Source of the DNA: DASVEG01 sp035540495
GTDB lineage: Bacteria > Actinomycetota > Acidimicrobiia > Acidimicrobiales > CADCTF01
Direction of reading: 5' to 3'
Assembly: GCA_035540495.1 (NCBI GenBank)
Contig: DATLGL010000052.1
Coordinates: forward strand, 1 to 41,956
DNA length: 41,956 nt
Positions within the stretch are counted from its first letter, which is position 1. Each line of letters opens with the position of its first letter. A model generated the notes under the pieces. It made no database searches. It saw only the letters and a program-made list of their open reading frames with translations, and was not told the DNA's origin. The translations under genes were made by a program, and so were the position numbers. Positions 24,647 to 32,392 of the stretch are shown here, piece after piece.

Positions 24647-24700
24647 TTGGAGGTACCGCCGGCAGCCATTCGGGCGCTGGACGGGAGGAGGAACATCGCT

Positions 24701-25567
24701 ATGGCCCAGAAGGGTTCACGGCCGCTGACCGCGCCCGCGGTCCGTCGCCGGAAGGTCGCGGCCGGTTCCGAGCCGCTCGTCATGGTGACCGCCTACGACG
24801 CGCCGGGCGCGCGCATCGCCGACGAGGCGGGCGTCGACCTGATCCTCGTCGGAGACAGCCTCGCCATGGTCGTGCTCGGCTACGACGACACGCTGCAGGT
24901 GACCGCCGACGACATGGCCCACCACGTGGCGGCGGTCGCCCGGGCGAAGCCTTCGGCGTTGATCGTCGGCGACCTGCCGTGGCTCAGCTACCACGTGAGC
25001 GTGGAAGACACCGTTCGCAACGCGGCCAAGCTCGTCCAGGGCGGTGCGCAGTCGGTGAAGCTCGAGGGCGGGCGCAAGCGGGTGCGGATGATCGAGGCGA
25101 TCGTCGACGCCGAGATCCCCGTGATGGGCCACATCGGCCTCACCCCGCAGTCGGTTCACGCGATGGGCGGCTTCAAGGTCCAGGGCAAGGAGGCCTCCGC
25201 GGCCAAGGCACTGCTCGACGACGCGAAGGCACTCGTCGACGCGGGCGTGTTCTCCCTGGTGCTCGAGGGCGTGCCCGACGCGGTGGCCGAGATGATCACC
25301 GGGTCGATCGACGTGCCGACCATCGGCATCGGCGCCGGCCGCGGGTGCGACGGGCAGGTGCTCGTCTTCCACGACCTCCTCGGCATCGAAGACCGGATCA
25401 CGCCGAAGTTCGTCCGGCGGTACGCCTCGCTGAAGGCCGACGCCGTCGAGGCGATGCGCCGCTACGCCGACGACGTCCGCTCGGGCGCGTTCCCGAACGA
25501 CGACGAGAGCTACCACCTCTCCGACGAGGTGGCCGAGCTCCTCGGGTTGTACGGCTCCCAGCAGTAA
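24701..25567 (+). CDS. panB: 3-methyl-2-oxobutanoate hydroxymethyltransferase
   Basis: 288 residues, a TIM-barrel enzyme of pantothenate synthesis. It adds a hydroxymethyl group from 5,10-methylene-tetrahydrofolate to 2-oxoisovalerate, giving ketopantoate. Recognisable motifs are MVTAYDAPGARIADEAGVDLILVGDSLAMVVLGYD (metal-binding Asp in GDS), KLEGG with the active-site region, GHIGLTPQS and IGIGAG near residue 208-213. The ATG at 24701 follows a strong ribosome binding site, GGGAGGAGGAAC at 24684-24695. No panC, panD or panE lies in the window, so the pathway is scattered. The DUF192 gene starts 15 bases after it and is probably co-transcribed. Confidence 0.96.
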   Translation: MAQKGSRPLTAPAVRRRKVAAGSEPLVMVTAYDAPGARIADEAGVDLILVGDSLAMVVLGYDDTLQVTADDMAHHVAAVARAKPSALIVGDLPWLSYHVSVEDTVRNAAKLVQGGAQSVKLEGGRKRVRMIEAIVDAEIPVMGHIGLTPQSVHAMGGFKVQGKEASAAKALLDDAKALVDAGVFSLVLEGVPDAVAEMITGSIDVPTIGIGAGRGCDGQVLVFHDLLGIEDRITPKFVRRYASLKADAVEAMRRYADDVRSGAFPNDDESYHLSDEVAELLGLYGSQQ

Positions 25568-25582
25568 CTAGCGTCGTCCCCC

Positions 25583-26125
25583 GTGCTTCCTGAGGATCTG
25601 GACCCTCCCGACCCGCGCCAGCGGGCGCTGATGTGGGTCGTGACGGTGCTCCTGGTCCTCGGGTTCGGGGCCTGCATCGCGAAGGGCGCGAACGAGCCCG
25701 ACGATCCGGGTCTGGCCGAGGCTCGCATTGCGGGCTTCGGTGAGATCGCCTTCCGGGTCGCCCCCCAGCCCAACGAGGTCGAGTGCGCGCTGCTCGCAGC
25801 GACGGAGACCCAGCGGGCCCGCGGCCTCATGGAGGTCGAGGATCTGAAGGGCTATCCCGGGATGATCTTCCGGTTCTCGCAGGACACCCAGGCCGCGTTC
25901 CACATGAGGAACACGCCGATGCCGCTGTCGATCGCGTGGTTCGCGGCCGACGGGTCGCTCGTGTCGACGGCCGACATGGAGCCGTGCCTCGAATCGGACG
26001 ACTGCCCCGTCTACGCCGCCTCCGGCCCCTACCGCTACGCGATCGAGGTTCCCCAGGGCCAGCTCGACGAGCTCGGGATCGTCCCCGGCTCGAAGCTCGA
26101 GATCCTCGGTAGTTGTAGGGACTGA
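25583..26125 (+). CDS. DUF192 family membrane-anchored protein
   Basis: 180 residues. An N-terminal hydrophobic segment (RALMWVVTVLLVLGFGACIA, about residues 14-33) anchors or exports the protein, and the rest is a DUF192 domain with the conserved features TETQRARGLM, GMIFRF, FHMRNTPMPLSIAWF and IEVPQGQLDELGI. The domain forms a small beta-rich fold of unknown activity often found secreted. The GTG at 25583 is the first start; no Shine-Dalgarno is obvious. It is the last gene of the panB transcription unit, followed by hairpins that may stop transcription. Two Cys residues (C138, C144 by approximate count) could be oxidised outside the cell. Confidence 0.85.
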   Translation: MLPEDLDPPDPRQRALMWVVTVLLVLGFGACIAKGANEPDDPGLAEARIAGFGEIAFRVAPQPNEVECALLAATETQRARGLMEVEDLKGYPGMIFRFSQDTQAAFHMRNTPMPLSIAWFAADGSLVSTADMEPCLESDDCPVYAASGPYRYAIEVPQGQLDELGIVPGSKLEILGSCRD

Positions 26126-26145
26126 CACCCACCCCATCACGCTTC

Positions 26146-26183
26146 GGGCCCCGACCGCCTCACCCGTGAAGCGTTCGGGGCCC
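26146..26183 (+). terminator. Hairpin after the DUF192 gene
   Basis: A 9-bp perfect stem (26146-26154 with 26175-26183) and a 20-base loop lie 21 bases after the stop. The loop bears a second partial pairing (CGCTTC with GAAGCG, 26140-26173). A second short hairpin (26193-26210) follows. No T run is present, so this is a plausible rather than a proven stop. Confidence 0.5.
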
Positions 26184-26274
26184 AAAGCAGAGGGCGCCGC
26201 GGTAGGCGCCTCCTCGACGCCACACGACCCGCCCGCTTGACCGGGCAGTCAATTCTCTAGGAGCCTTGTCCGCC

Positions 26275-27543
26275 GTGCCCGCAACGAACTCGTCCGCGAA
26301 GAAGTCCATCGCGTTTCTCTGCTACCGCGGGAACCCCTACTCCGGCGGGCAGGGCGTCTACACGCGCTACCTGTGCCGCGAGCTCGTCGAGCTCGGCTAC
26401 GACGTCACCGTCTTCGCCGGCCAGCCCTGGCCGATCCTCGATCCCGAGGTGAAGTTCGAAAAGGTTCCGTCGCTCGACCTCTACCGGCGCCGGTGGCCCT
26501 TCTGGTGGCCGTATCCCTGGCAGCTGAAGACCACGATCGACTGGCGCGAGTGGGGCCTGTCGATGACCGGTCAGTTCCCGGAGGCCCGCACCTTCAGCCA
26601 GCGCATCGAGCGCCGGCTCACGGGCCGCCTCAGCTCGGGCGAGTTCGATCTGATCCACGACAACCAGTGCCTCGGTGAGGGGCTGCTGCCACTGGTGGAG
26701 GAGGGGTGGCCGCTCGTCGCCACCATCCACCATCCGATCACGGTCGACTACGACCTCGAGCTGCAGCACGCCACGACCCGCCGCCAGCGGTTCTTCCTCA
26801 ACCGCTGGTACTCGTTCCTCGCCCCGCAGATCGAGGTGGCGAAGCAGCTGCCCCACGTCATCACGGTGTCGGAGAACTCCAAGCGCGACATCGCGCAGCA
26901 GATGGGCGTGCCGGCGGAGCGGATGGAGGTCGTGCCGGTCGGCGTCGACGAGACCCGCTTCCGGCCGCTGCCTCACATCAAGCGCGTCCCCGGACGCCTC
27001 CTCACGACGGCATCCGGCGACGTCCCCCTCAAGGGTCTGACCTACCTGCTCGAGGCTGTCGCCAAAGCCCGCACCGAGCGTCCTGACGTCCACCTCGTCG
27101 TCATCGGCAAGCTCCGGGGCGGCTCGGTGATCCCGGGCGTGATCGAGCGCCTCGGCATCTCCGATGCGGTCGAGTTCGTCAGCGGCGTGAGCGACGAGCG
27201 CATCGTCGAGCTCTACGCGGAGTGCGAGCTCGCCGTCGTGCCGTCGCTCTACGAGGGCTTCTCGCTCCCGGCGATCGAGGCGATGGCATCCGGCGCCACG
27301 CTGCTCGCGACGACCGGCGGCGCCATTCCCGAGGTCGTCGGCACGTCGGGCGACACCGCTCGCCTCGTGCCCCCGGCCGATGCCGGCGCGCTCGCCCAGG
27401 CGATCGTCGAGCTGCTCGACGATCCGGAGGAGCGGGAGCGCCTCGCCGTCGGCGGACGCGAGCGGGTCTTCGAGAAGCTCACGTGGAAGCGCTGCGCCGA
27501 AGGCACCGCCGCGGTGTACGACAAGGTCCTGGGCGGGGCGTGA
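26275..27543 (+). CDS. Family 4 glycosyltransferase (GT-B fold)
   Basis: 422 residues (425 from the alternative TTG at 26266). The N-terminal half carries IAFLCYRGNPYSGGQGVYTRYL, the acceptor-side start of GT4 enzymes, with the family spacing to HHPITVDYD and VITVSENSKRDI. The C-terminal half holds the nucleotide-sugar site: EVVPVGVD, the GSV-type K-x4-G motif near VIGKLRGG, and the E-x7-E motif in PSLYEGFSLPAIEAMASG. It would transfer a sugar from a nucleotide donor; donor and acceptor are unknown. GTG at 26275 is preferred over TTG 26266 because the AGGAG at 26259-26263 lies only two bases before the TTG. It is the first gene of a tight three-gene operon. Confidence 0.93.
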   Translation: MPATNSSAKKSIAFLCYRGNPYSGGQGVYTRYLCRELVELGYDVTVFAGQPWPILDPEVKFEKVPSLDLYRRRWPFWWPYPWQLKTTIDWREWGLSMTGQFPEARTFSQRIERRLTGRLSSGEFDLIHDNQCLGEGLLPLVEEGWPLVATIHHPITVDYDLELQHATTRRQRFFLNRWYSFLAPQIEVAKQLPHVITVSENSKRDIAQQMGVPAERMEVVPVGVDETRFRPLPHIKRVPGRLLTTASGDVPLKGLTYLLEAVAKARTERPDVHLVVIGKLRGGSVIPGVIERLGISDAVEFVSGVSDERIVELYAECELAVVPSLYEGFSLPAIEAMASGATLLATTGGAIPEVVGTSGDTARLVPPADAGALAQAIVELLDDPEERERLAVGGRERVFEKLTWKRCAEGTAAVYDKVLGGA

Positions 27544-27547
27544 TCTC

Positions 27548-28288
27548 ATGCTGACCGTCGACTACGACCGGCTGGGGATCCAGGCCGGCGAGCACGTGCT
27601 CGACATCGGCGCCGGCGCCGGACGCCACTCGTTCGAGGTGCTTCGCCGCGGCGCGCACGTCGCCGCCGTCGACCTCGACGACGCGTCGCTGAAGGACGTG
27701 TCGGCGCTCGTCGCTGGCCTGTACGAGAACGGCGACGTCGATCCCTCGGTCGCGGGCGCGGCGGCGATCCAGGGTTCTGCGCTCGACCTGCCGTTCCCCG
27801 ATGCGTCGTTCGACCGGGCCATCGCGTCGGAGGTGATGGAGCACATTTCCGACGACAACGGCGCGCTGCGCGAGATCGCTCGAGTCGTGCGTCCCGGCGG
27901 CGTCATCGCCGTGACGGTGCCCCGTTGGTTCCCCGAGCTCGTCAACTGGGCTCTGTCCGACGAGTACCACGCGCCTGCGGCGGCCGGCGGCCACATCCGC
28001 ATCTACCGCGAAGGCGTTCTGCGGGGACGGATGGAAGCGGCCGGCTTCGACGTCTTCGACCGCCACCACGCCCACGGTCTTCACGCGCCGTACTGGTGGC
28101 TGAAGTGCGCGGTGGGCGTGAACAACGCGGAGCACCCGCTGGTGAAGCGCTACCACGACCTGCTCGTGCGCGAGATGGTCGAGCAGCCGCTGTCGCTGAA
28201 GATCGCCGAGCGGATCCTCCAGCCCGCGATCGGCAAGTCGCTCGTGCTCTACGGACGGCGCCGGCGTGAGGACGGCGGCGCGGCATGA
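27548..28288 (+). CDS. Class I SAM-dependent methyltransferase (GT4 operon)
   Basis: 246 residues. Motif I is VLDIGAGAGRHSFEVLRRGAHV (about residues 17-37), with AVDLD as the strand-2 end, ALDLPFPDASFDRAIASEVMEHI as the motif-II region and VRPGGVIAVTVPRWFPE after it. A C-terminal part with HIRIYREGVLRGRMEAAGFDV and a Trp/His-rich stretch (HAHGLHAPYWWLKCAV) is specific to this subgroup and may shape the acceptor site. It starts four bases after the glycosyltransferase stop and overlaps the toroid-protein gene as ATGA, so the three proteins should be made together. The substrate is unknown; a sugar or a lipid-linked glycan is a reasonable guess from the operon. Confidence 0.88.
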   Translation: MLTVDYDRLGIQAGEHVLDIGAGAGRHSFEVLRRGAHVAAVDLDDASLKDVSALVAGLYENGDVDPSVAGAAAIQGSALDLPFPDASFDRAIASEVMEHISDDNGALREIARVVRPGGVIAVTVPRWFPELVNWALSDEYHAPAAAGGHIRIYREGVLRGRMEAAGFDVFDRHHAHGLHAPYWWLKCAVGVNNAEHPLVKRYHDLLVREMVEQPLSLKIAERILQPAIGKSLVLYGRRRREDGGAA

Positions 28289-29355
28289 GCAGCCTCCCCG
28301 ACCTTCCGGGCGTCCTGTCGCCCCAGCAGGTGCAGGCGACCGCTGACGCGATCGTCGAGCTGCAGCAGCCGAGCGGCAAGATCCCCTGGTTCCCCGGCGG
28401 CCACGCCGATCCCTGGAACCACGTCGAGTGCGCGATGGCCCTGGTGGTCGCCGGGCGTCGCGACGAGGCGTGCCGGGCCTACGACTGGTTGTCGTCGACC
28501 CAGCTCGAGGACGGGTCGTGGTTCAGCTACTACCTCGACGACGGCATCGAAGACCCGCGGCGCGACACCAACGTCTCCACCTACGTCGCCGTCGGCGCGT
28601 GGCATCACTGGAAGGTGACCGGCGACGTCGGGTTCCTCGAGGAGCTCTTCCCGATGGTCGACCGCGCGATCGCCTTCGCGCTCCGCCTGCAGCAGCCGGG
28701 CGGTGAGGTGCTGTGGTCGCTCGAGCCGGAAGACCTGCGGCCGGCCGACTACGCGCTGCTCACCGGTTCGTCGTCGGTCCTGCTGTCGTTGCGGTGCGCG
28801 GTGGGCATCGCCGAGGTGCTCGGCATCGAGCGCCCGGAGTGGTACGTCGCCGCCGTGCGTCTCGCAGAGGCGATCGCGTGGCGGGAGGACAGCGCGTTCG
28901 CCGACAAGAGCCGCTGGGCGATGGACTGGTACTACCCGGTGCTCGGCGGCGCGCTGGTCGGTGACCGAGCGGTGGCGCGGATCGACGAGCGGTGGGATCA
29001 GTTCGTGATGTCGGGCTTCGGCGTGCGGTGCGTGTCGACGAACGAGTGGGTGACGGCGTCGGAGACGGCGGAGTGCGTGATCGCGCTCGACGCGATCGGA
29101 CGACGGGACGAGGCCCGACGGCTGATGACGTGGGTGCAGTACCTGCGTGAAGCCGACGGCTCGTACTGGACGGGCTGCGTTCATCCCGAGGAGATCCACT
29201 TCCCGGGCGGCGAGAAGACGTCCTACACCGCAGGGGCGATGATCCTCGCCTGGGACGCGCTCTCCGACACCAGCCCCGCCGCGGGCATGTTCCGCGGCGT
29301 CGGGCTGCCCGCCGTCGCGGTCGACGAGCCGTCGCTCGACCTCGATCCCGACTGA
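28285..29355 (+). CDS. Alpha/alpha-toroid protein, annotated in databases as prenyltransferase-like
   Basis: 356 residues of helical repeats. Helix-pair units with Q-x-x-DGSW (QLEDGSW near residue 73), GDVGFLEELFPMVDRAIAFALRLQQPGGEV, TGSSSVLLSL and GEKTSYTAGAMILAWDAL give an (alpha/alpha)-barrel shape shared by terpene cyclases, protein prenyltransferases and several glycosidases. The pattern GD-FL-E-LFP-V-RAI-F resembles glycoside hydrolase barrels as much as prenyltransferases. The terpene-cyclase DxDD motif and the zinc ligands of protein prenyltransferases are not seen, so a prenyl-related activity is doubtful. Its place after a GT4 and a methyltransferase, with an ATGA overlap, favours a carbohydrate role (inference). 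The function is unknown. Confidence 0.85.
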   Translation: MSSLPDLPGVLSPQQVQATADAIVELQQPSGKIPWFPGGHADPWNHVECAMALVVAGRRDEACRAYDWLSSTQLEDGSWFSYYLDDGIEDPRRDTNVSTYVAVGAWHHWKVTGDVGFLEELFPMVDRAIAFALRLQQPGGEVLWSLEPEDLRPADYALLTGSSSVLLSLRCAVGIAEVLGIERPEWYVAAVRLAEAIAWREDSAFADKSRWAMDWYYPVLGGALVGDRAVARIDERWDQFVMSGFGVRCVSTNEWVTASETAECVIALDAIGRRDEARRLMTWVQYLREADGSYWTGCVHPEEIHFPGGEKTSYTAGAMILAWDALSDTSPAAGMFRGVGLPAVAVDEPSLDLDPD

Positions 29356-29464
29356 CAAGCTCAGGCGACGACGACCGCCGCGCCGGGCCGCGTTCTGGAG
29401 CGCGCTGAACGCAACAACATGCGCTGAGGGCACTCCGAAATCGATGGACGGCGCACGCTTGCGC

Positions 29465-30097
29465 TCAGGCCTTGCGCAGCACCCGAAGCGATCCGCAACC
29501 CGCGCCGTCGATCTCGGTGAATGCTCCTGTCTCGAGCGCGTGGCAGTACAGCTCGTAGGGAGGGCGGCCGCCGTCGGCGGGGTCGGGGAAGACGTCGTGG
29601 ATCGCGAGGGTTCCGCCGCTCGTCAGCTTCGGCTCCCAGGTGCGGTAGTCGGCCCACGCCGGGTCGTCGCCGTGGCCGCCGTCGATGAACAGGAACGCGA
29701 GCGGTGTCTGCCAGAAACGGGCGACGGTGGGGGAGTCGCCGACGACCGCGATGACCACGTCTTCGACACCGGCGTCCTCGACGTTGCGCCGGAAGGCCGG
29801 CATCGTGTCCATCCGTCCTGTGCGGGGATCGACGACCGTCGGATCGTGGTGCTCCCACCCGGCCTGGTTCTCCTCGGACCCGCGGTGGTGGTCGACCGTG
29901 AAGAGCACCGTGCCTGCTGCGCGCGCGGCCGCCGCCATGTAGAGGGCCGACTTCCCGCAGTAGGTGCCGACCTCGAGGAGGGGCAGGCCGGGATGGGCTC
30001 GTGCCGCCGCTTCCGCCGCGGCACGCAACGCGAGCCCCTCGTCGTCCGGCATGAACCCCTTGGCGGCGCGGGCCGCTTCCAGCAGCGGGTCAGTCAC
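29465..30097 (-). CDS. Methyltransferase of the Methyltransf_24 type
   Basis: 210 residues. The glycine loop is LLEVGTYCGKSALYMAAAARAAG (near residues 40-62), a G-x-C-G form found in the Methyltransf_24 family, followed by FTVDHHRGSEE, VVGDSP and FLFIDGGHGDDPAWADYRTW, where DGGH is the usual motif. GGTLAIHDVFP and SLRVLRKA close the domain. The substrate is unknown; relatives methylate sugars or hydroxyls of polyketides and glycopeptides. It reads convergently toward the GT4 operon, leaving 109 bases between the stops with no clear terminator. Its GTG start at 30097 overlaps the DUF664 gene by eight bases, so the two probably share a transcript. Confidence 0.87.
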   Translation of the reverse strand: MTDPLLEAARAAKGFMPDDEGLALRAAAEAAARAHPGLPLLEVGTYCGKSALYMAAAARAAGTVLFTVDHHRGSEENQAGWEHHDPTVVDPRTGRMDTMPAFRRNVEDAGVEDVVIAVVGDSPTVARFWQTPLAFLFIDGGHGDDPAWADYRTWEPKLTSGGTLAIHDVFPDPADGGRPPYELYCHALETGAFTEIDGAGCGSLRVLRKA

Positions 30098-30479
30098 CGA
30101 CGGCTCCGTCGATGAGCTCCCGGATCAGATCCGCGTGGCCGTTGTGTCGCGCGTACTCCTCGATCATGTGGACGTAGATCCAGCGCAGCGACACCTCGGT
30201 TCCGCGCCGGCCGCCGGTGTCGTCAAGGCTGCGCGGCGCGGCGGCGGCACGGCTTCGCTCGCACGCCTGCTCCCACGTGGCGAGATCGGTCTCCCAGTCG
30301 GCGTCGTCGAGCGGGTCGAGGTCGGCGTCGCCGTTGTCGTCAGTCCAATGGAAGTCGAGCCACGTCTCGAGCATCCGGCGCTCGTCGGCGACGTGTGGCG
30401 GATGAACGCGGCGCGGGTCATCGAGCTCCTCGACGGGCATCCCCGCATTGTTGTCCCACCTCGTCGGTACGGTCGCCAT
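30090..30479 (-). CDS. DinB/DUF664 protein with an internal deletion
   Basis: 129 residues from the ATG at 30479 (a start at 30440 is also possible). The ends of a DUF664-type DinB protein are clear: VADERRMLETWLDFH at the front, and SLRWIYVHMIEEYARHNGHADLIRE at the back, which carries His ligands of the metal site. Between FH and WTDDNGDADLDP, about 45 residues seem to be missing, including the helix that carries the first metal His (the usual RHMAEVE-type stretch). The frame stays open across the joint, so this looks like an in-frame deletion. A full metal site is not expected, so the gene may be inactive. It overlaps the methyltransferase gene and is divergent from rpsF. Confidence 0.75.
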   Translation of the reverse strand: MATVPTRWDNNAGMPVEELDDPRRVHPPHVADERRMLETWLDFHWTDDNGDADLDPLDDADWETDLATWEQACERSRAAAAPRSLDDTGGRRGTEVSLRWIYVHMIEEYARHNGHADLIRELIDGAVGD

Positions 30480-30530
30480 GTGCCGCAGACGGGCCGGTCG
30501 AGTACCCTTGACCCTTCGACAAACCACCTG

Positions 30531-30565
30531 CCCCCGCACCGGGGGCCCCGGCCGGAAGGCCGTGG
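30531..30565 (+). promoter_or_regulatory. Tandem leader hairpins before rpsF
   Basis: Two adjacent GC stems: 30531-30536 with 30540-30545 (six base pairs, three-base loop) and 30546-30553 with 30558-30565 (eight pairs, one C-U mismatch, GGAA loop). They end four bases before the Shine-Dalgarno GGAGGAGGAAC at 30569-30579. Leaders of rpsF operons often bind the S6:S18 complex for feedback control, so this is a candidate; the CCG bulge of the known motif is not proven here. Confidence 0.5.
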
Positions 30566-30589
30566 TCCGGAGGAGGAACAGCAGTAACC

Positions 30590-30946
30590 ATGCGACCCTA
30601 CGAAGTCGTGGTCATCCTCGACGCGTCCCTCGACGACGATGTCATCCGCGGCATGATCGATCGGTCAACCGAGTTGATCCGGTCCCGCGGCGGCAATCCC
30701 AACCGGGTCGACCGGTGGGGCAAGCGCCGCTTCGCCTACGAGCTGAAGCATCGTTGGGAGGGCTACTACGCCCTGCTCGACGTCACCGCCGAGCCCGCCG
30801 TGATGAGCGAGCTCGACCGGATGCTCTCCCTCGCGGATGAAGTGATCCGCCACAAGATCATCCGCCTCCCGGAAGGCGTCGCCGGCCGCGCTCCTCGCGT
30901 GTCGCCCGCGACAGCCGACGCCGAGGCGGAGACGACGGCGTCATAA
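30590..30946 (+). CDS. rpsF: Ribosomal protein bS6
   Basis: 118 residues. The fold starts MRPYEVVVILDASLDDDVIRGMIDR, with NRVDRWGKRRFAYELKHRWEGYYALLDV in the middle and EVIRHKIIRLPE near residue 95; bS6 binds the platform of the small subunit with bS18. The last 20 residues, Ala/Thr/Glu-rich, are a low-complexity tail common in actinobacteria. The ATG at 30590 follows the strong GGAGGAGG site. It opens the conserved rpsF-ssb-rpsR-rplI operon; the gene order is identical to that of M. tuberculosis and most bacteria. A TTGACC element at 30508-30513 could be a -35 box, but no clear -10 is seen. Confidence 0.97.
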   Translation: MRPYEVVVILDASLDDDVIRGMIDRSTELIRSRGGNPNRVDRWGKRRFAYELKHRWEGYYALLDVTAEPAVMSELDRMLSLADEVIRHKIIRLPEGVAGRAPRVSPATADAEAETTAS

Positions 30947-30968
30947 CGAGTACGTGGAGCGATAAGAG

Positions 30969-31421
30969 ATGAGCAACGGAAACTCCGTCACCCTGGTTGG
31001 CAACATCACCCGCGACCCTGAGCTTCGGTTCACGCCTTCGGGCGCGGCCAACGCCACGTTCGGCCTCGCGGTCAACCGGCGGTGGCAGAACCGCCAGACG
31101 AACGAGTGGGAGGAGGCGGTCTCCTTCTTCAACGTCGTGTGCTGGCGCGACCTGGCCGACAACGTCGCCGAGTCCCTCACCAAGGGCACCCGTGTGCTGG
31201 TGACCGGCCGCCTCGAGCAGCGCAGCTGGGAGACCGACCAGGGCGAGAAGCGCTCGGTCGTCGAGATCGTGGCCGACGAGGTCGGCCCGAGCCTGCGCTG
31301 GGCGACCGCGAAGGTCGAGAAGACCGAGCGCCGCTCGCCCGACGAGGGCGGGTTCGGCGGTGGCGGCGGAAGCAGCCGCCCTGTCCCCAATGAGCCGTAT
31401 CCCGATGAGGAGCCCTTCTGA
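30969..31421 (+). CDS. ssb: Single-stranded DNA-binding protein
   Basis: 150 residues. The OB-fold begins SNGNSVTLVGNITRDPELRFTPSG and includes the GLAVNRRW, FFNVVCWRDLADNVAESLTKGTRVLVTGRLEQRSW and RSVVEIVADEVGPSLRWA stretches. A Gly/Ser-rich linker leads to the acidic tip PYPDEEPF, the partner-binding C-terminus that recruits repair and replication proteins. It coats single strands at forks. It lies 22 bases after rpsF and its TGA shares one base with the rpsR start (TGATG), so S18 is translated right after it. No duplicate ssb is seen in the window. Confidence 0.97.
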   Translation: MSNGNSVTLVGNITRDPELRFTPSGAANATFGLAVNRRWQNRQTNEWEEAVSFFNVVCWRDLADNVAESLTKGTRVLVTGRLEQRSWETDQGEKRSVVEIVADEVGPSLRWATAKVEKTERRSPDEGGFGGGGGSSRPVPNEPYPDEEPF

Positions 31422-31858
31422 TGCCCCCCAAGACCAACGAGCGGCGTCGGTCGTCGAAGGATGCGCCCCGCAAGGTCAAGAAGAAGGTCTGCATCTTCTG
31501 CGCCGAGCGGATCGCATGGGTCGACTACAAAGACGTCAACCTGCTCCGCCGCTTCATGAGCGAGCGAGGCAAGATCCGGGCCCGTCGGGTCACCGGCAAC
31601 TGCCAGCAGCACCAGCGCGAGGTCGCGGTAGCGATCAAGACGTCGCGTGAGCTGGCCCTCCTGCCCTACACGCAGCGCACCATGACCGAGCGCGGCCCCC
31701 GTGGCGGCGGTCGTGGTCCCGGGCGCGGTCGTGGCGAGGATCGCGAGGAGACGCTCGAGGCCGACGTCGACGTGCCGGAGATCGACGAGGATCTCGACGT
31801 CGACGACATCGACCTCGTCGTCGACGGCGGTCAGGTGAGCGAGGACACGCCGGAATGA
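31421..31858 (+). CDS. rpsR: Ribosomal protein bS18 with a long C-terminal tail
   Basis: 145 residues, against about 75-90 for most bS18. The core (residues 1-86) has zinc-type cysteines: CIFC (C24, C27) and GNCQQHQ (C60), the C+ form, then KTSRELALLPYTQR, the family end. The extra 59 residues form a Gly/Arg stretch (RGPRGGGRGPGRGRGED) and then an acidic run rich in Asp, Glu and Val that looks disordered. It binds bS6 in the small subunit. The ATG at 31421 overlaps the ssb stop; rplI follows with an ATGA overlap. The tail is unusual in length and charge, though such extensions may be lineage features. Confidence 0.93.
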   Translation: MPPKTNERRRSSKDAPRKVKKKVCIFCAERIAWVDYKDVNLLRRFMSERGKIRARRVTGNCQQHQREVAVAIKTSRELALLPYTQRTMTERGPRGGGRGPGRGRGEDREETLEADVDVPEIDEDLDVDDIDLVVDGGQVSEDTPE

Positions 31859-32301
31859 GGATCGTGCTCCGAGCCGATGTGGCCAACGTCGGCAAGAAGG
31901 GCGACATCATCGACGTCGCCGACGGGTTCGCCCGCAACTTCCTGCTCCCGAAGGGTCACGCCATCAAGGCGAGCGACGGCATCGTCCAGCAGGCGCAGGC
32001 GATGCGCCGGTCGCGCGACCTCAAGGATGCGAAGGACCGTGAGTCAGCCGAGACCATCGCCCGCACGCTCGTCCCCCAGGTCATCAAGTTGAAGGCCAGG
32101 GCGGGCAACGAGGGGCGCCTCTTCGGGTCGGTCACCGCGCCCGAGATCGTCGCTGCCGTCCAGGAGCAGACCGGGGTCGAGCTCGACCGCCGCAAGCTGC
32201 GCCTCGACGATCCGATCCGATCGCTCGGCACCCACGAGGTGCCGGTGAAGCTGCACAGCGACGTCGAGTTCCGCATCACCGTCGAGGTCGAGAAGCAGTA
32301 G
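31855..32301 (+). CDS. rplI: Ribosomal protein bL9
   Basis: 148 residues. The N-terminal domain MRIVLRADVANVGKKGDIIDVADGFARNFLLPKGHAIKAS is the signature of bL9, followed by a long connecting helix (about residues 45-80) and the C-terminal RNA-binding domain with GNEGRLFGSVTAPEIVAAVQEQTGVELDRRKL. It binds 23S rRNA near the L1 stalk and helps keep the reading frame. It starts with an ATGA overlap to rpsR and ends the ribosomal operon; the strong hairpin 26 bases after its stop marks the end of this transcript. Confidence 0.97.
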   Translation: MRIVLRADVANVGKKGDIIDVADGFARNFLLPKGHAIKASDGIVQQAQAMRRSRDLKDAKDRESAETIARTLVPQVIKLKARAGNEGRLFGSVTAPEIVAAVQEQTGVELDRRKLRLDDPIRSLGTHEVPVKLHSDVEFRITVEVEKQ

Positions 32302-32326
32302 CGCCTCGCGGCTGAAGCATCACGTG

Positions 32327-32352
32327 GAGGGCGTCCCGAGAGGGGCGCCCTC
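32327..32352 (+). terminator. Terminator after rplI
   Basis: An 11-bp stem (32327-32337 with 32342-32352), with one G-T pair, closed by a GAGA loop and followed by TTCGCGTTGT. This is a classic stable terminator shape in GC-rich genomes and separates the ribosomal operon from dnaB. Confidence 0.85.
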
Positions 32353-32392
32353 TTCGCGTTGTCTCGCGACTTTCTGTCTCACCCCCTCCGTA

